The notes: a model not told the origin generated them from the letters alone. A stretch of DNA of 64,000 nt from Mesostigma viride (GCA_009746045.1 RPFO01000072.1:4855745-4919744); one strand, 5' to 3'. Shown: positions 1-11,314, counted from the first letter of the stretch. Made by a program: numbers and translations.

Positions 1-191
1 ATCCAATAAAGTCTGTGGCTCACCCCCAGGGTCTTGACAGTTCCCTTTTACTTACCTTGATTACATAACAACTTGCGCGCGCTTTATCTAAGCACATCAC
101 TGTCTCGCATGGAGCTGTCTGTCGCTGGCCTCGTATCCACTCAGATCTGCGCTGCTTACTGTGCTTGCTTGCATTGACGCACCCCTTGCAG

Positions 192-2370
192 GTTGCCATC
201 ATCGTCACCTGGCTGGTGTTCCATGCAACCTATGTGCTTCTTATCCAGGTAGGCCACCGCTGCGTCATGTTTATATGCCACCTTGATCTGAACTTATTCA
301 TGAGCCCCTCCCCGCGTCAGCAGGAACACCCCTAATACAACAGGACAATGTGCCGATTGCGTTGCACTTCACAGTCTTGTCGTTTCTCTCAATCATGATA
401 GGGTGCGCTTATTGAACAACCTACCGCAGTCATGTGGCGAGTCTTAGGCACGTGTAGAGCCTACCTATAGCATTACTTTAAGATAAGGGGGCCGCTGCGC
501 GCTTCTGTGTCCATCGTCGCACTGCACGTACCTTGCATAAGGCCTCAGTGTGATTGCATGCATGCCCTCTCTGATGCATCGGACGCGAGCCTAGCTACCC
601 ATACAAGCATTCTCTTCCGTTACATCTGTCTGATCTAATATTGCGCCAAGTGGGGGATAATCAGTCCGGACATGGCCCCGTCGCCAAGGTGGAGGGTAAT
701 CGCGTGCATATATCTTCCACGTTGCGTGCAACTCATATACACTGTTAGTAAGTGCACCCAGTAACGAACCAGAGGGGGGGGGGGCGCCGGCATCCAGTAT
801 GCTTTATGTTGTTCTCAATGACTGGCGTCCATGCACGGCATGGGCTGAATGCAATGAAAGCGAGCAGCAAATTAGGGTCAAGGAAATGCCTAACATCGTC
901 ACGAATGCATCATGTCTGCACCTCGGTTCTGCCCTACGCTGGCACGTATGCCTGTCATGGCTGTGGCCACAGCCCTTCATCTCCGAGCTGATGAACATTT
1001 TGGAGGCGACCAGCGTTCTGTGTGAACTGGGCAGCCTGGCCTGCTGCCTGGGACTCCTCGTGATGGACCCTGAGGGCTCATCAAGCCTCCGCGCGGTGTT
1101 CAACAGCATGGTCCTGATGTTCTTGCTCATCTCTACGGCCGCGTCCCTGTTTGCACTGTAAGCGCTTACCCTTCATGTGCGCGTGCAGCTTTTTTTACCG
1201 ACAACAGGTTTTGTGCTGCAACCTTCTGCCTGTCAGTGCTAGCGCCTTCCCACCAATTCTCCTTACTTCCTGCTTTTCGCATGTTTGGCTCCCTGTGCCG
1301 TGCCCAAAGCCTGCTAATGATTGGAGATTAGTCCCGGATATTGCGCAAAAATCAGATGAGAGCAAAAGAATTGGTGGCCTGTGATTTACCATTTGCAAGG
1401 TTTGCAGCCGACTGAATTTACTCCTTGCTGCTGTGGGTCGCGCTCAGGCTTTCCCGCCAGTTGTCGGGGACTTGTCAGGGTCTTGCAAGGTTCTTGTCAG
1501 GGTACCACCAGGGTGTTGTCAGAGCCTTGTCAATGGTTTCAGGCCAGATCTGCCACAGAGATCGCTTTGTGTCTTTTATTGGTCCACGGCCTCGGGGCAG
1601 ATTGCAAGGGCAGTGATGTTGGCGCCGATTCTGTGGCCTCCACCATTGGAAATTCTCAACCCCACAAATGCTTTGCAACCCAGCAATCCACCACCCCAAA
1701 CCCTTATTCTGGACACCCCCTCCATTCTTTTTGCTTGAATGCCCCTTGTTGCTTGTGCTCTTCTCTCATGCGTACATTCTTTCTGTTGCTCTGCTGCGGC
1801 CACCACCCACCCTACCGCGATCACGCGCGTGCAACCCTCCCCTTCCCAACTCTCCTGTGGGGCCCCCAGCGCCCGCGAGGTCCCCAGATCCGCGCGGAAA
1901 TTACTTCGGACGGCACGCGGCTGGCTGCCTGCACGGCTGCACGACGCGAGCAACACCCGAAATCCCGTCCGGCGCAGGTCAACAGCGGCGCTGCTGCCCT
2001 GGTGGCCGTCACCTCCCGTCTCCCCTACTCCCCAAGGCTACTCTTCCTCAGAAGGGAGCAGCAGCAAGCGGAGCAGTGGCCGGTCACCGCGCCGATCCAG
2101 CGTCGACCGCCTGATCAACAACCCGGCTCGTGCAAGGGCAAACTCGGAGCCGCAAGGGGACCGCAAGGTGCCATCCGGCAGTGGCCAGGGATCAGCTCGC
2201 GTCGGGCTGCCCCTGGATGGGTGGGTCGAGTTTGTAGGTGTCGAGGAGTTGGGGCTGCGCCAGGATGCGAGCGCAGAGGAAGAGGCGAGGTCCTCCCAGT
2301 TCAAGCGAAAGCAGCGGCGGGAGGGACAAGAGCAGCAACCGCAGCAGGAGAGACAAGGACAGCAGCAGCC

Positions 2371-2460
<90 letters not shown>

Positions 2461-3560
2461 GTGGCAGCAGCAGTTTATGAACACAAGACCAGCACCTGCT
2501 GATACAGCAGCAGCCGCAGCAGCCTGGTGGGTACTATCGGGCGGCCGACCACAAAGGTGAGTGCAGGAGCAGGCGGCACAAGTACGTATACCGTGTGGAG
2601 AACCACAGCACCGACTTGTCGAACTTCCTGGGCTTGGTCGAGGGGCACGGCGGCAGCAAGCGGCGGAGGCGGTCGCTCGAGATAGTTCAACAAAGGAACG
2701 CCTCAGCATTGACAGCCACGGGGTCACTGTGCTGGCCCAGGTTGAGGAGAGCGTCCGATGGGAGAAGTGACGGTCACTAGAATGCACCCTACCGGCACGC
2801 CCTGCGGGAAACCATGCGGGCAACGCCAGTGGCGCCGCAGCTTCAGCAGCCCCATGCCGCCTCCACAGAGCAGCTCCGCTCCGTCAACCCCTGTGACGAG
2901 GCATGACGCTCTGCCTCGCGGCCCATTTGATCCATTCGATCGCAATCCCCCGACATCAATGAATTACAGGCCGACACTGTTAAGCCGTGGCCATGTCACC
3001 AGGCAAGGCACTGGTGCCGGAGAGAAAGGCTACCGGTTCAGCTTTGACAATCCTACGCAATAGGCCCGCGGGGGCTGAAGGCAACCCGCGATCCGGACAT
3101 ACGGCCTGCGAGCGCCCGCCCAATGTCACTCTCCATCGACATCCCTGGGGCCGCCAGGGAGCTGCGCGAACTGCGCCCATCGCGCCTGTCCTCCGACCTG
3201 GGAAGCCCTGAGAGCAGCGGCGGCTCGGTCGGAAGCAGCGGGGGATCGTCCTCCTTGCAGTGGCCGCTCACAAGCTCCCTCTCTATCAGCTCGTTTCGGC
3301 CGTCGGTTGCAAAGAATAAAGATGGCGAGCCGAGGGACCCTGGCCTCCAGGGGAACACCCACGATTGGTGGAGCAAGGCGGTGGATTTGGTTCACGACGC
3401 CGTGTACGGGGGGCCGACGCCTGCCCTCAGGACTGGTGCCCCTCATGCAGACGAGGCGCCGAGGATCAACGTTTCGGAGAACTCGGAGACGCGCTACAGT
3501 GGCGATTCGGGCAATTCTTACGCATCCAGCGGGGGGGTTACTTTAGCTCGCTGTACGTGA
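192..3560 (+). CDS. Partial multi-exon gene: membrane protein with Gln-rich and Ser-rich downstream exons
   Basis: Seen: an exon at 192-248 between cag and gtaggc encodes a 19-residue hydrophobic stretch (AIIVTWLVFHATYVLLIQ). A second exon at 973-1157 (acceptor ccacag, donor gtaagc) joins in phase 0 and encodes two more hydrophobic segments, LACCLGLLVM and MVLMFLLISTAASLFAL. A 19-nt exon at 1190-1208 would fit the next phase but is weak. An open stretch from about 1870 to 2470 encodes basic/Ser-rich sequence ending in a long Gln run. Coding-like sequence in a shifted frame follows at 2517-2720 (contains YVYRVENHSTDLSNFLG). A last exon lies around 3123-3560 (contains DWWSKAVDLVHDAVYGG); its end may be shifted at the G7 run at 3531-3537. 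The 5' end lies outside the window. Inferred: a membrane protein with a cytosolic low-complexity tail. The family is not recognised. Exons after 1157 are uncertain and could belong to a separate gene. Confidence 0.4.
2371..2471 (+). repeat. CAG trinucleotide run (poly-Gln if translated)
   Basis: About 33 near-perfect CAG units, with one CAA and one TGG interruption at the 3' side. It is in frame with the Gln/Arg-rich exon at 1870-2470. The frame of convincing coding sequence changes just after it, so the run may hide an indel. Confidence 0.9.
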
Positions 3561-3835
3561 TCGCGTCCGCGGCGGGTGCCCGGTGGGGCCGATTGCCAAA
3601 GAGCCCGCGTACGGCCCCGTGATGCATATTCCCGCCAGCTGCTGGTGATGTGAACCCCAGCGATGCGGGGTCTCTTGTGGGCCTCTCGCTCTCGCCTTGA
3701 GGCACGTATGAGTAATGGGCTGCCAGGGGCTCCCTTCGGAGTTTGCTCCAGTGATGATGGAGCCAAAATTGTGACTCCATAATGAAAGTTTGACAGTTTG
3801 ACAGTTTCACTTGTGATGATGGTCGAGTCAAAGTC

Positions 3836-4585
3836 TTGAAGGATTCAAGGCGTAGCTTTCTTGAGAACGTTCCTTCCTTGGCGGCTCCCTTTGTCAAGTA
3901 TAGCACTTCTATGTTTCCGAACGGAGAACCCTTTAGTAGTTTGCCCCGTGAGGGAATAGGAGAAAACACCCTTGCATCCGTGCTGGGTGGATGTCCAGCC
4001 ACTGTAGATACGCATCCTTTCTTATACTTGTCGGACATGTCATGGCGGTTGCCATGCGTGTTTGCCTCAATGTACCGCCCCCCTGCACGGTGCTACGTTT
4101 TATTGACGAGTCGGGAGCAATGCTGACGCAGATCGCCGACGCCCACATTTGGGGCAGTGATCTGCGTAGCAATGCTTTGCATGGAGTGAAGTACACAAGC
4201 ACACCTGATCAATACGCAAACTAGCGCAGGCGTAGCCCCCATCCCATTAGCTCCGTTGATCTTGTACGAAAATCGCTTGGGTGAACCCTTTGCTCCTAAT
4301 GACCCACTATTTCTCCCCGAGCGCATGAATCATGCTGCCAGCATCCTAGAGGTGCACGGTGGGCATGCGGGGGAGATGCAAAACGGGCAAGAGCTAGATT
4401 GGATGCCAGTAGTTGGCACCAGCTGCAGCCCACTGCTGTACGGCACATGGCCCTGCGAGCATGCGTGTGCAAGCCATGAGTTCCAGGATCTGGAGCCTGG
4501 ATGCCGTGGAGTTGACGAGCAATGCCCGCCGGCTTACTATGCTCTGGTATCATCCTCTATAATTGCAGGGCGTATCAGTAAGTAA
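3836..4585 (+). pseudogene. Decayed coding fragment, unrecognised
   Basis: Three overlapping open stretches read like protein but are broken by frame changes: 3836-4030 (contains NGEPFSSLPREGIG), 4090-4222 (contains IDESGAMLTQIADAHIWG), and from about 4203 in a shifted frame (contains APLILYENRLGEPFAPNDPL). Composition and continuity across the shifts suggest a degraded gene or transposon ORF. No domain is recognised, and random open sequence cannot be excluded. Confidence 0.2.
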
Positions 4586-4784
4586 ATACTAAGTGAGTAC
4601 TTGCGTGTCACGCTCATAGGCATGCCACGGAGTACTATGCTAATCTCATTAGAAAAATAATTACACTAAAGTTACAAATGTTGCCTGCATCATGCCCCAA
4701 CCATAAAGTCACTAGATGGGGATATAATTCTCATTCGAGCTGTCTTCTACTGTAATTTAGCAGACGCCGCCGGTAATGTAGCGG

Positions 4785-5147
4785 CTAATTCCTCAGGGGC
4801 AAATACCTCCACCTGTGGACTTCTACCCTGGCCAGCATTATGGGCCGTGGGGCCCGTGGGGATAAAACAGGAGCATACCCCTCAGGAAGGTGCTTATCGC
4901 AAATGGCAGCCCATTTCTCGTTGTCAGTCATGAATGCGGGTGCGGAGTAAGGATAGTCCCAGAAGCGGAGTAAGGATAGTCCCAGAAGCCCTGCATCCTC
5001 AAGCAGTTGTGTCACATAGGTCCGGGTCACGCCGCGTCGGTACGCGGGGCGCGCGCAAAGTTTGCCAGTACGTGGGTCGCGATGGGACGAGAGGACCCTG
5101 CCAGTTAGGAAGAGGCTACAATTTGCATCTCCAATCATATTCATCAT
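4785..5147 (-). pseudogene. 120-codon ORF with an internal 23-bp duplication
   Basis: The ORF begins ATGATGAATATG inside a 130-bp module that recurs at 46891-47023. It contains a 23-bp direct duplication (unit cggagtaaggatagtcccag plus 3, around 4943-4989). The duplication changes the reading phase, so the C-terminal half is probably not ancestral sequence. No family is recognised. Confidence 0.2.
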
Positions 5148-5250
5148 CCTGAACGACTCGAAAACGCGGATATCTAAGACGGCAGGCTCGAGCTACAGTA
5201 CCATGGTTCGGATTCTCCCGATACTCTGGCCTGCGTTGGTTGTCTCATTG
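5121..5250 (-). repeat. Dispersed 130-bp module, copy 1
   Basis: The reverse complement aligns with 46891-47023 with only scattered differences. Shared anchors include gagacaacca, cgggagaatccg, accatggta, gctcgagcctgcc and gatgatgaatatga. On the plus strand the second copy lies just 5' of an L1-type ORF1, so this is probably the 5' end of a related element. Confidence 0.7.
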
Positions 5251-6398
5251 ATAGGAGGAGATGTCTACCTCAGTGGTTGCCCGCCAGTCTTCAACCCCCC
5301 GGCAGAATTAACTTGAATGTACCGGCGAGTGGTTGCCGCCGGCTGAATGGGTCCGTGGACCGATTTGCCGCAGTGGCAAAAAGGTTCCGGCATTTTTTAG
5401 TGCTAACTGGGACCCGCGGTATCGGCAGAGGGTTGGGGAGAGGCTGTGTAACGTGCCAGCCCAGACACCTAGCCTGAGCTATGTCGCGAAAGATCAACTG
5501 TGCCGGTAATAGGATGAATCAAGGTGGCCTAATGCAGATTGCGCTTCACGACTGGGGTCGTGAGATATCTGGCACCGCGGCTTGATGCCAAGCTATTTAA
5601 TACACACTTATAATGGCTAGCAAGACCAATTACAAATGGATAAGTGCCCCAGGTTCAATGTGTAGGCTTCATCGCACTTTACATTCATCGAACCAAGAGG
5701 ACGAGACTCTCGTCCTCGGACCAATTTCACCTAGGTCTGCCACCAAGCTGGCAAGAGGCGCCTACATGGCGCCGACCTTCCAGAGAACTCCGAAACATGC
5801 AGTCCACACAAGATCCTCGGGTCGACATCGACCCTCGCCAGGCTACAGAATCCACGCATGAGTACAATATCTCAAGCAGCTATAAAGTACGCAGCGCGGC
5901 GCGACTGCACCGGCCCCTAGAAGATCGCATACATCAACCTAGGCCCAAAATAACTTGTCCGAATCACACAAACTATCATAGTTCCATACAAAAGTCCTGA
6001 CCAAGGGACAATTCCCAAATTAAGTCCCGAAATGGGTCCCAAAGTCCTACGGACTATGACAACAAGCCAAAATACATAATTTATTCCATTGTTGCGACCG
6101 TTCCAAGGGTCGGGCCCGCAACAGGCTGGCCGGGGGTCATTGTGTGCGGCACGAGAAAAATAGTACTTTTCAACGCGCCCATATGGCACCCTCCCGGCGA
6201 GCGGCGCAACTTGCTCGCCTTGTCTCAACTCTCAAGGGGTCAAAGAATGCAGATTACCGCTGTTGGGAGTGCCGCCGGGTGGCAAAAGCCGGTGGCATGC
6301 AGGCGCTCCCGTTGCGATAAAGGTCGCGCCTTTGACTCCGTTGCGTCGTTCTTGAGATTGGGCTATCCAGGACATGCTCGGCCATCGGACGGCGGGTG
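5251..6398. other. No recognisable gene
   Basis: Mixed-composition intergenic sequence. Short ORFs exist on both strands but show no domain, no repeat signature and no splice chain that I can support. Confidence 0.5.
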
Positions 6399-6519
6399 AC
6401 GGACGGACGGACGGACGGACGGACGGACGGACGGACGGACGGACGGACGGACGGACGGACGGACGGACGGACGGACGGACGGACGGACGGACGGACGGAC
6501 GGACGGACGGACGGACGGA
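6399..6519 (+). repeat. (GGAC)n microsatellite
   Basis: About 30 perfect GGAC units, directly continuous with the GGAT array that follows. A similar short GGAC block lies at the far side of the chromovirus (18481-18535). Confidence 0.97.
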
Positions 6520-6938
6520 TGGATGGATGAATGGATGGATGGATGGATGGATGAATGGATGGATGGATGGATGGATGGATGGATGGATGGATGGATGGAT
6601 GGATGGATGGATGGATGGATGGATGGATGGATGGATGGATGGATGGATGGATGGATGGATGGATGGATGGATGGATGGATGGATGGATGGATGGATGGAT
6701 GGATGGATGGATGGATGGATGGATGGATGGATGGATGGATGGATGGATGGATGGATGGATGGATGGATGGATGGATGGATGGATGGATGGATGGATGGAT
6801 GGATGGATGGATGGATGGATGGATGGATGGATGGATGGATGGATGGATGGATGGATGGATGGATGGATGGATGGATGGATGGATGGATGGATGGATGGAT
6901 GGATGGATGGATGGATGGATGGATGGATGGATGGATGG
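6520..6938 (+). repeat. (GGAT)n microsatellite, left arm
   Basis: About 100 GGAT units with two GAATGG interruptions near the start. The array ends exactly at the 5' LTR and resumes in the same unit after the 3' LTR, so both arms were one array before insertion. Confidence 0.97.
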
Positions 6939-7510
6939 TGTTACGTCGCGTAACAATTCGTTGTAGTTACGGACGTAAATTAGGTCTTTTGCCTCGGTTG
7001 TCCCTAGGTTACGTGTAGGCTCCTACCGGGACATTATTGCCCTCGTAACAGTACTGTGGTACATTGGGTGCCGTTGGGCGCCGCGCCGCGTACTTTACTA
7101 GTGGTCCTGATCCTGTGGTAGAATGTAGTGGACCAGCGTGCATCAGTAGATGTAGTGGACCAGCGTGCATCTGTAGGCGAGGGCCATGTCGGCCCGAGCG
7201 TGTTGGACCGTTGGTGACCATTTATGCGCGTTCTACCCCTTGTGTGTGCACTCGGCGTGTGTTAAATGAATTAACACATTTAGGCTTGGGTCACGGCAGT
7301 GTAGTTGTGTTTCCTTCCTCTATTCCTGGAGTAAACGGGTTTTGGTAAATGGTTGTATGGCGTATTATAGTAACACATACGTTAATGCATTGAGATCAGC
7401 TCCGTCACGTTCGTCTTTCGCCAGAGGTTTGAGTAGAGGAGGCCTGACCAGTTTAGGTAGTATCAGGCCCATTAGAGGTAGAGGTGGAGGTAGATATCCG
7501 CGGCGTAACA
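6939..7510 (+). repeat. Chromovirus 5' LTR
   Basis: Starts TGTTACGTCGCGTAACA and ends GCGGCGTAACA. The GTTACG/CGTAAC inverted sequence lies at both ends. It matches 17201-17771 almost throughout; visible differences include one-base indels near 7011 and 7108 and substitutions near 7051 and 7147. It contains a 26-bp tandem duplication (gtagtggaccagcgtgcatc) at about 7118-7168. Confidence 0.95.
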
Positions 7511-7659
7511 ATGGTTCCGGAGGAACTTCAGTAGGTAGAGAACGAGACGACTATCCCTTGCCACATACGCCTTTTCAAGACCCCTTCCGCGTCCAGGAAT
7601 ACGAAGCCGACACTTCCTTGATAGGTAATGGGCGGGTCGCCTTCAAGCTAGGAGAGTAG
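7342..7659 (+). CDS. ORF crossing the LTR end and primer site
   Basis: A 105-codon frame starts in the last third of the LTR (Arg/Gly/Ser-rich, contains [14 protein letters not shown]), runs through the primer-binding site and ends in the leader. The leader part (contains PFQDPFRVQEYEADTSLIG) reads like protein. In the 3' LTR the same frame runs into the GGAT array. It could be a small leader protein or chance. No family is recognised. Confidence 0.2.
   Translation: MVNGCMAYYSNTYVNALRSAPSRSSFARGLSRGGLTSLGSIRPIRGRGGGRYPRRNNGSGGTSVGRERDDYPLPHTPFQDPFRVQEYEADTSLIGNGRVAFKLGE
7512..7526 (+). other. Candidate primer-binding site
   Basis: TGGTTCCGGAGGAAC begins one base after the LTR and starts with TGG, as expected for pairing with a tRNA 3' end (complement ends GGAACCA). 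It also contains the perfect inverted pair GTTCC..GGAAC, so it could fold on itself. Confidence 0.6.
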
Positions 7660-8042
7660 TGCTGCCCGTTTCGGGACACGCTCTACCTAGATGCTAGACC
7701 TGCTCGCAGCGGATAAACCCTTTCGTAGTTAGCCTGTCCTTCGCCTTGTTTTCCTGCTTACGGTTGTTTCCTGTCTTAGATAGGGGAGTATTACTGTTCG
7801 GAGACGATTAGCGTCGCAGTACCTACACCTTTTTCCTTGTGCTGCTGTTTTATTAGACGGCCGCACCCGCAGAGATACGGGTCGCTGTGTTAGGACGAGC
7901 GCTGGACTATCCGGTCGCTGACTTAGGACGAGAGCTGGACAATTCCGCCCTCATTCTTCTTTCGGTGATCCAGATCGTCCAGATAAGTCGCCTACCCCTA
8001 CTCCTTCTAGCGTGACGTCACAAGACCCACCAGGTGAGTTAC

Positions 8043-8435
8043 ATGAGTCAACGTCGTGTTTTTACTGCGCCTTCCCATTCATCTAGTGATAATAGCTTAG
8101 CTAAATATTACGTAGTTATTACCCCTCAATGGTCAGCCATTTTCCTCTCTTGGTCAGATGCTAGGAAGATAGTGCAAAATCGTACATATAATGTAATTAG
8201 GTATAAGAAATTTGTTACCTTCGAGGAAGCTCAACAATTCCTTATAGACCATAGTGTATCAGATCTAGGCCTACACGTACGTTCTACTCCTCATGGTCGC
8301 CCTCCTGTAGAAGCTCTAGATTTTGCTACCCCTCCTTCGTCTCCCCCTAAGCGGGCTGCATCCTCATCTAGCTTAGATACTCCTCTCACCTTAGAATTCG
8401 GTTCCCTATCCATTACTGTTGTTAAAAAGGATTGA
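8043..8435 (+). CDS. Viroplasmin-like / RNase H1 N-terminal domain protein of the chromovirus
   Basis: 130 residues from the ATG at 8043 (an in-frame GTG at 8034 is possible). Residues about 20-75 carry the hallmark of the caulimovirus viroplasmin / RNase H1 N-terminal (hybrid-binding) fold: KYYVVITPQW, then LSWSDARKIVQ, then YKKFVTFEEAQQFL. In that family this fold binds RNA/DNA hybrids or double-stranded RNA. The C-terminal half is Pro/Ser-rich (PPSSPPKRAASSSS). It lies upstream of gag in its own frame with a separate start, an uncommon place for a host-like RNA-binding domain in a chromovirus. Inferred role: handling the RNA/cDNA hybrid or the RNA genome. The domain call rests on motif recognition and is fairly secure; the role is untested. 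Confidence 0.7.
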   Translation: MSQRRVFTAPSHSSSDNSLAKYYVVITPQWSAIFLSWSDARKIVQNRTYNVIRYKKFVTFEEAQQFLIDHSVSDLGLHVRSTPHGRPPVEALDFATPPSSPPKRAASSSSLDTPLTLEFGSLSITVVKKD

Positions 8436-8563
8436 TTTAAATTGTTTCCTTCTTTTAAGCCATTAAAAGCTTTTTCTTTTCTTTCCTTGCCTTAAATTAG
8501 GCCTTGCATGTCCTTTATCCTTGTTGCTTTCAGTTAGATTCCTAATCATTTACTTAAATAAAA

Positions 8564-10323
8564 ATGGATCCAGTGGGTGGTAACATGTCGCCTATACCTA
8601 CCAATACTCCTACTATGAGTAATAATAATAATAATAATACTAACAACCATAACAACAATCGTGGTAACCGACGGGACTCACTTGAAACGGTGCACCATCT
8701 CACTCCTCAAGGTAATCTTCGTACCTCACCTCCTTCTCCTGTTGCTGGTGGTCGCCGTCGTCCCTCACTTACCCCTCCTACCTATGAACAACGTCAACGT
8801 ATGCAGTCAGATTTAGTGATGACCCTTCCCTTACCCTGAACCAGGCCCCTGCCCCTCCTGCAACCTTGGCTCAACCCTCCAGCAGGTCCTCACTAACTAA
8901 CAATGTTTCTAGGCCTCCTTCCCACCCTGTGCCTTCCATGCCTGCTCTTAACACGGGTCGTGCCTCTGCCCCTGTCGGTCCTTCTGGGCGCCCTAGTGCA
9001 GTTCCCTTTTACCCACCTGCTTCCTGGTCCTACCCTGAGACGGCCTATGAGGCAGCCCAGGTCCCTACCCGTGTGGCTGATTTAGAAGTTAATAGTGATT
9101 TCAGCACCATGCCCCTAGATGATAGAAATTATGATCATTTTGCCTATTCCTCTCTTCGTGAGCAATATACTGTCCCCTTCTCTTATGGGCACCAGCCTGA
9201 AACGGTGGCCCCTTCTAGACCCCTACCCAAGACTTTTCCTCTTCCTTCCTTCTATCCCGCTTATGTAGCAGTGGAAGATAGTGGCCCTATGGGAAAAACT
9301 GACTCTTCTAATCCCCCTAAGCCCCCTGCTCTTCCCCTCTTTGCTAACCTTCCCAAGCTGGATGTCAAGTCTACCCCTCAACAGTTTTTCACCTTTATTA
9401 TGTTGCTTACCCAGAACACGGAGTCGTGGCAGAATCATAATAGATGGCGTCTTTCTGATGCTGTATTAGTTCCTCACTATCTTACAACCTGTATTACTCC
9501 TGAGCTTGCTAACCTCATTCAGTGTGAGTCTTTGGCCTCTCATGCCTACCCTAACTCTGTAGCAGAATTGTTTAAGCGTTTAGAGAACCATTTAGTCCCT
9601 CCTGATTCAGATTGGCAGGATAGATTAGCCTTTGGTACCTTGCAGCAGGGTACTAAATCATTTAAGGAGTATATGAAAGAGTTTGATGCTCAGATGGTAC
9701 GAATTAGGGATTTGTCGGGTGCAGAAGTACGTGCTCGCTTCCTCCAAGGCCTCAGTAGACCCTTATTACGTGAAGTCAAGCGCCAGTTCTCTGCCTACCG
9801 TTTTACTGATCTGCCCCTCAAGCATGTGCGCCAGCATCTCTTGCGTGTAGCAGATTTCTTCACCACCCCTTCTCTTCCTACCCGTTCCCGTATTAATAAT
9901 ATTATCCTTACCCCTGAGGAGGAGAACTCCTATGTAGAAGAATTAGATATCTGTGTTACTGACCTTTCAGCCCTTGATGTCTCTCATATCACATGCTATC
10001 ATTGTAAGGAAGTAGGTCATCTTAAACGTGAGTGCCCCAAGTTCCTTTCGGGTGCTCCCCCTCATCCCGACGCTCGCCCTCCTCGTACCCCTCAGCGTGC
10101 TCCTATTCGTCCTACTTCAGGACGCATTCCCTCAGCTACCCCTAGTAGGCTGAATGCTGTGCAGGCAGGACCCCCAGGGTTCCCCTATGATAATCAGGCT
10201 CCCGCACCCTCTTCGCTCCCTCGTGACCCTCCAGCAGTGGCTTTTTCGCCAGGGTCTTCTTCGGGGTTAGTTCCTATGGATTTGGGGGGGAGGGGGAACA
10301 GTAGGCCTGTCAGCCGGGGGTAA
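8564..10323 (+). CDS. gag: Gag polyprotein with CCHC zinc knuckle (one frame change)
   Basis: The ATG at 8564 follows an A-rich leader. The N-terminus is Asn-rich (NNNNNNTNNHNNN). The first frame stops at 8839; continuous sequence resumes one frame over (the MAQPSSRSS segment at 8866 and onward), so a single indel or frameshift near 8815-8840 joins both parts into about 585 residues. The centre matches the retrotransposon gag capsid region (contains FFTFIMLLTQNTESW and ELFKRLENHLVPP). A CCHC knuckle, CYHCKEVGHLKREC, lies at 9994-10035, followed by a Pro/Arg tail. Gag packages the element RNA in cytoplasmic particles. The pol frame overlaps the end of gag near the G-rich run at 10280-10300. 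Confidence 0.9.
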
Positions 10324-10417
10324 CCTGGACAGGTCCTTAGATAGTACCCCAGATAAAAATTTTTGCCTGCCTGTTTTTATAACCTCTGTAGGAGCTGAAT
10401 CTTCCCTACCACTACGT

Positions 10418-11314
10418 GTGCGTCCTCTTATGTTCTTGAATGGTGGTTTAACCGTCCCTCACACTGTTGTAGACCCTTTCTTGCATGCTGATGAACTCTT
10501 GAATGTCTCTGTGTTGGTAGATAGCGGTGCGGCTAGCTCCTTTGTGAGCGAGGCCCTAGTTAGGCGTTTAGGACTAGTCCCTACCCCTCACACCAAACCT
10601 GTCACTGTTCATTATGCTGATGGTCGCACCAGTCATTCCCCGGGTACGGTGTCCCTTCCCATGGTTATACAAGGACGTACTGTCAACCTGACGGCCACTA
10701 TAGGCCCTATCACTACCGCTGATGTATTACTAGGATTAGATTGGCACCAGGATAATAAGATTACTATTAATTATGATACCATGGTCATTTGGTTTCCAGA
10801 TAGCTCTTACTGGGTACCGGAACGTCATTATAGATTGGAAAATTTATCCTTGGTAGATATTACTCCTCCTACACCTGTTGATCCTCCTGTAAGACCTATA
10901 CCTGAAGTATTAATGTCCAATGATGAGTTGCGTTCTGAACTAAAGGAATATGGATATTTATTATGTATGTTCCTTCAGTTAGAAGTACAGGAGATACCTA
11001 TCACTAATAATAGTGTGGATATAGATATAAACACAGTGGATACAATAGGAGTGGGATTTACTGAAAATGAAATAGTAAGATACATGGCTGTGATAGATTC
11101 CTCAAAAGTTTTTGAAGAAAAGACTCCTTCTTATCCTCCTCCTCGTTCTGTTTTACACCGTGTAGTTATCAAGGACGGTGCAGTTCCTACGCACTCTCCG
11201 ATGTATAGAATGGGCCCTACCGAGTTAAAGGAACTAAAACAGATTTTAGTGTCACTATTAGAAGCAGGATTGATAGAGCCTAGTAACTCCCCTACTCAGC
11301 TGGTGTCCTGTTAG
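10418..11314 (+). CDS. pol: Pol part 1: aspartic protease and start of RT
   Basis: The open frame extends upstream to about 10330, overlapping the gag end. The start given is a GTG and need not be a real initiator. The protease active site DSGA is at 10520-10531 and the family LLGLDW turn at about 10726-10743. The frame enters the RT fingers (contains PMYRMGPTELKELKQ and EAGLIEPSNSP) and stops early. The expected continuation YSAGVLLVPKPNGKF is in the next frame, so a one-base indel lies in the C4 run near 11290. The element protease cleaves Gag-Pol. Confidence 0.9.
   Translation: MRPLMFLNGGLTVPHTVVDPFLHADELLNVSVLVDSGAASSFVSEALVRRLGLVPTPHTKPVTVHYADGRTSHSPGTVSLPMVIQGRTVNLTATIGPITTADVLLGLDWHQDNKITINYDTMVIWFPDSSYWVPERHYRLENLSLVDITPPTPVDPPVRPIPEVLMSNDELRSELKEYGYLLCMFLQLEVQEIPITNNSVDIDINTVDTIGVGFTENEIVRYMAVIDSSKVFEEKTPSYPPPRSVLHRVVIKDGAVPTHSPMYRMGPTELKELKQILVSLLEAGLIEPSNSPTQLVSC

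Noticed and set aside
6363-7018. Long ORFs on both strands over the GGAC/GGAT array (WMDG, SIHP, TDGR repeats)
   Set aside because: A tetranucleotide repeat has a 12-nt coding period without stops, so the frames are open by construction; no protein evidence.
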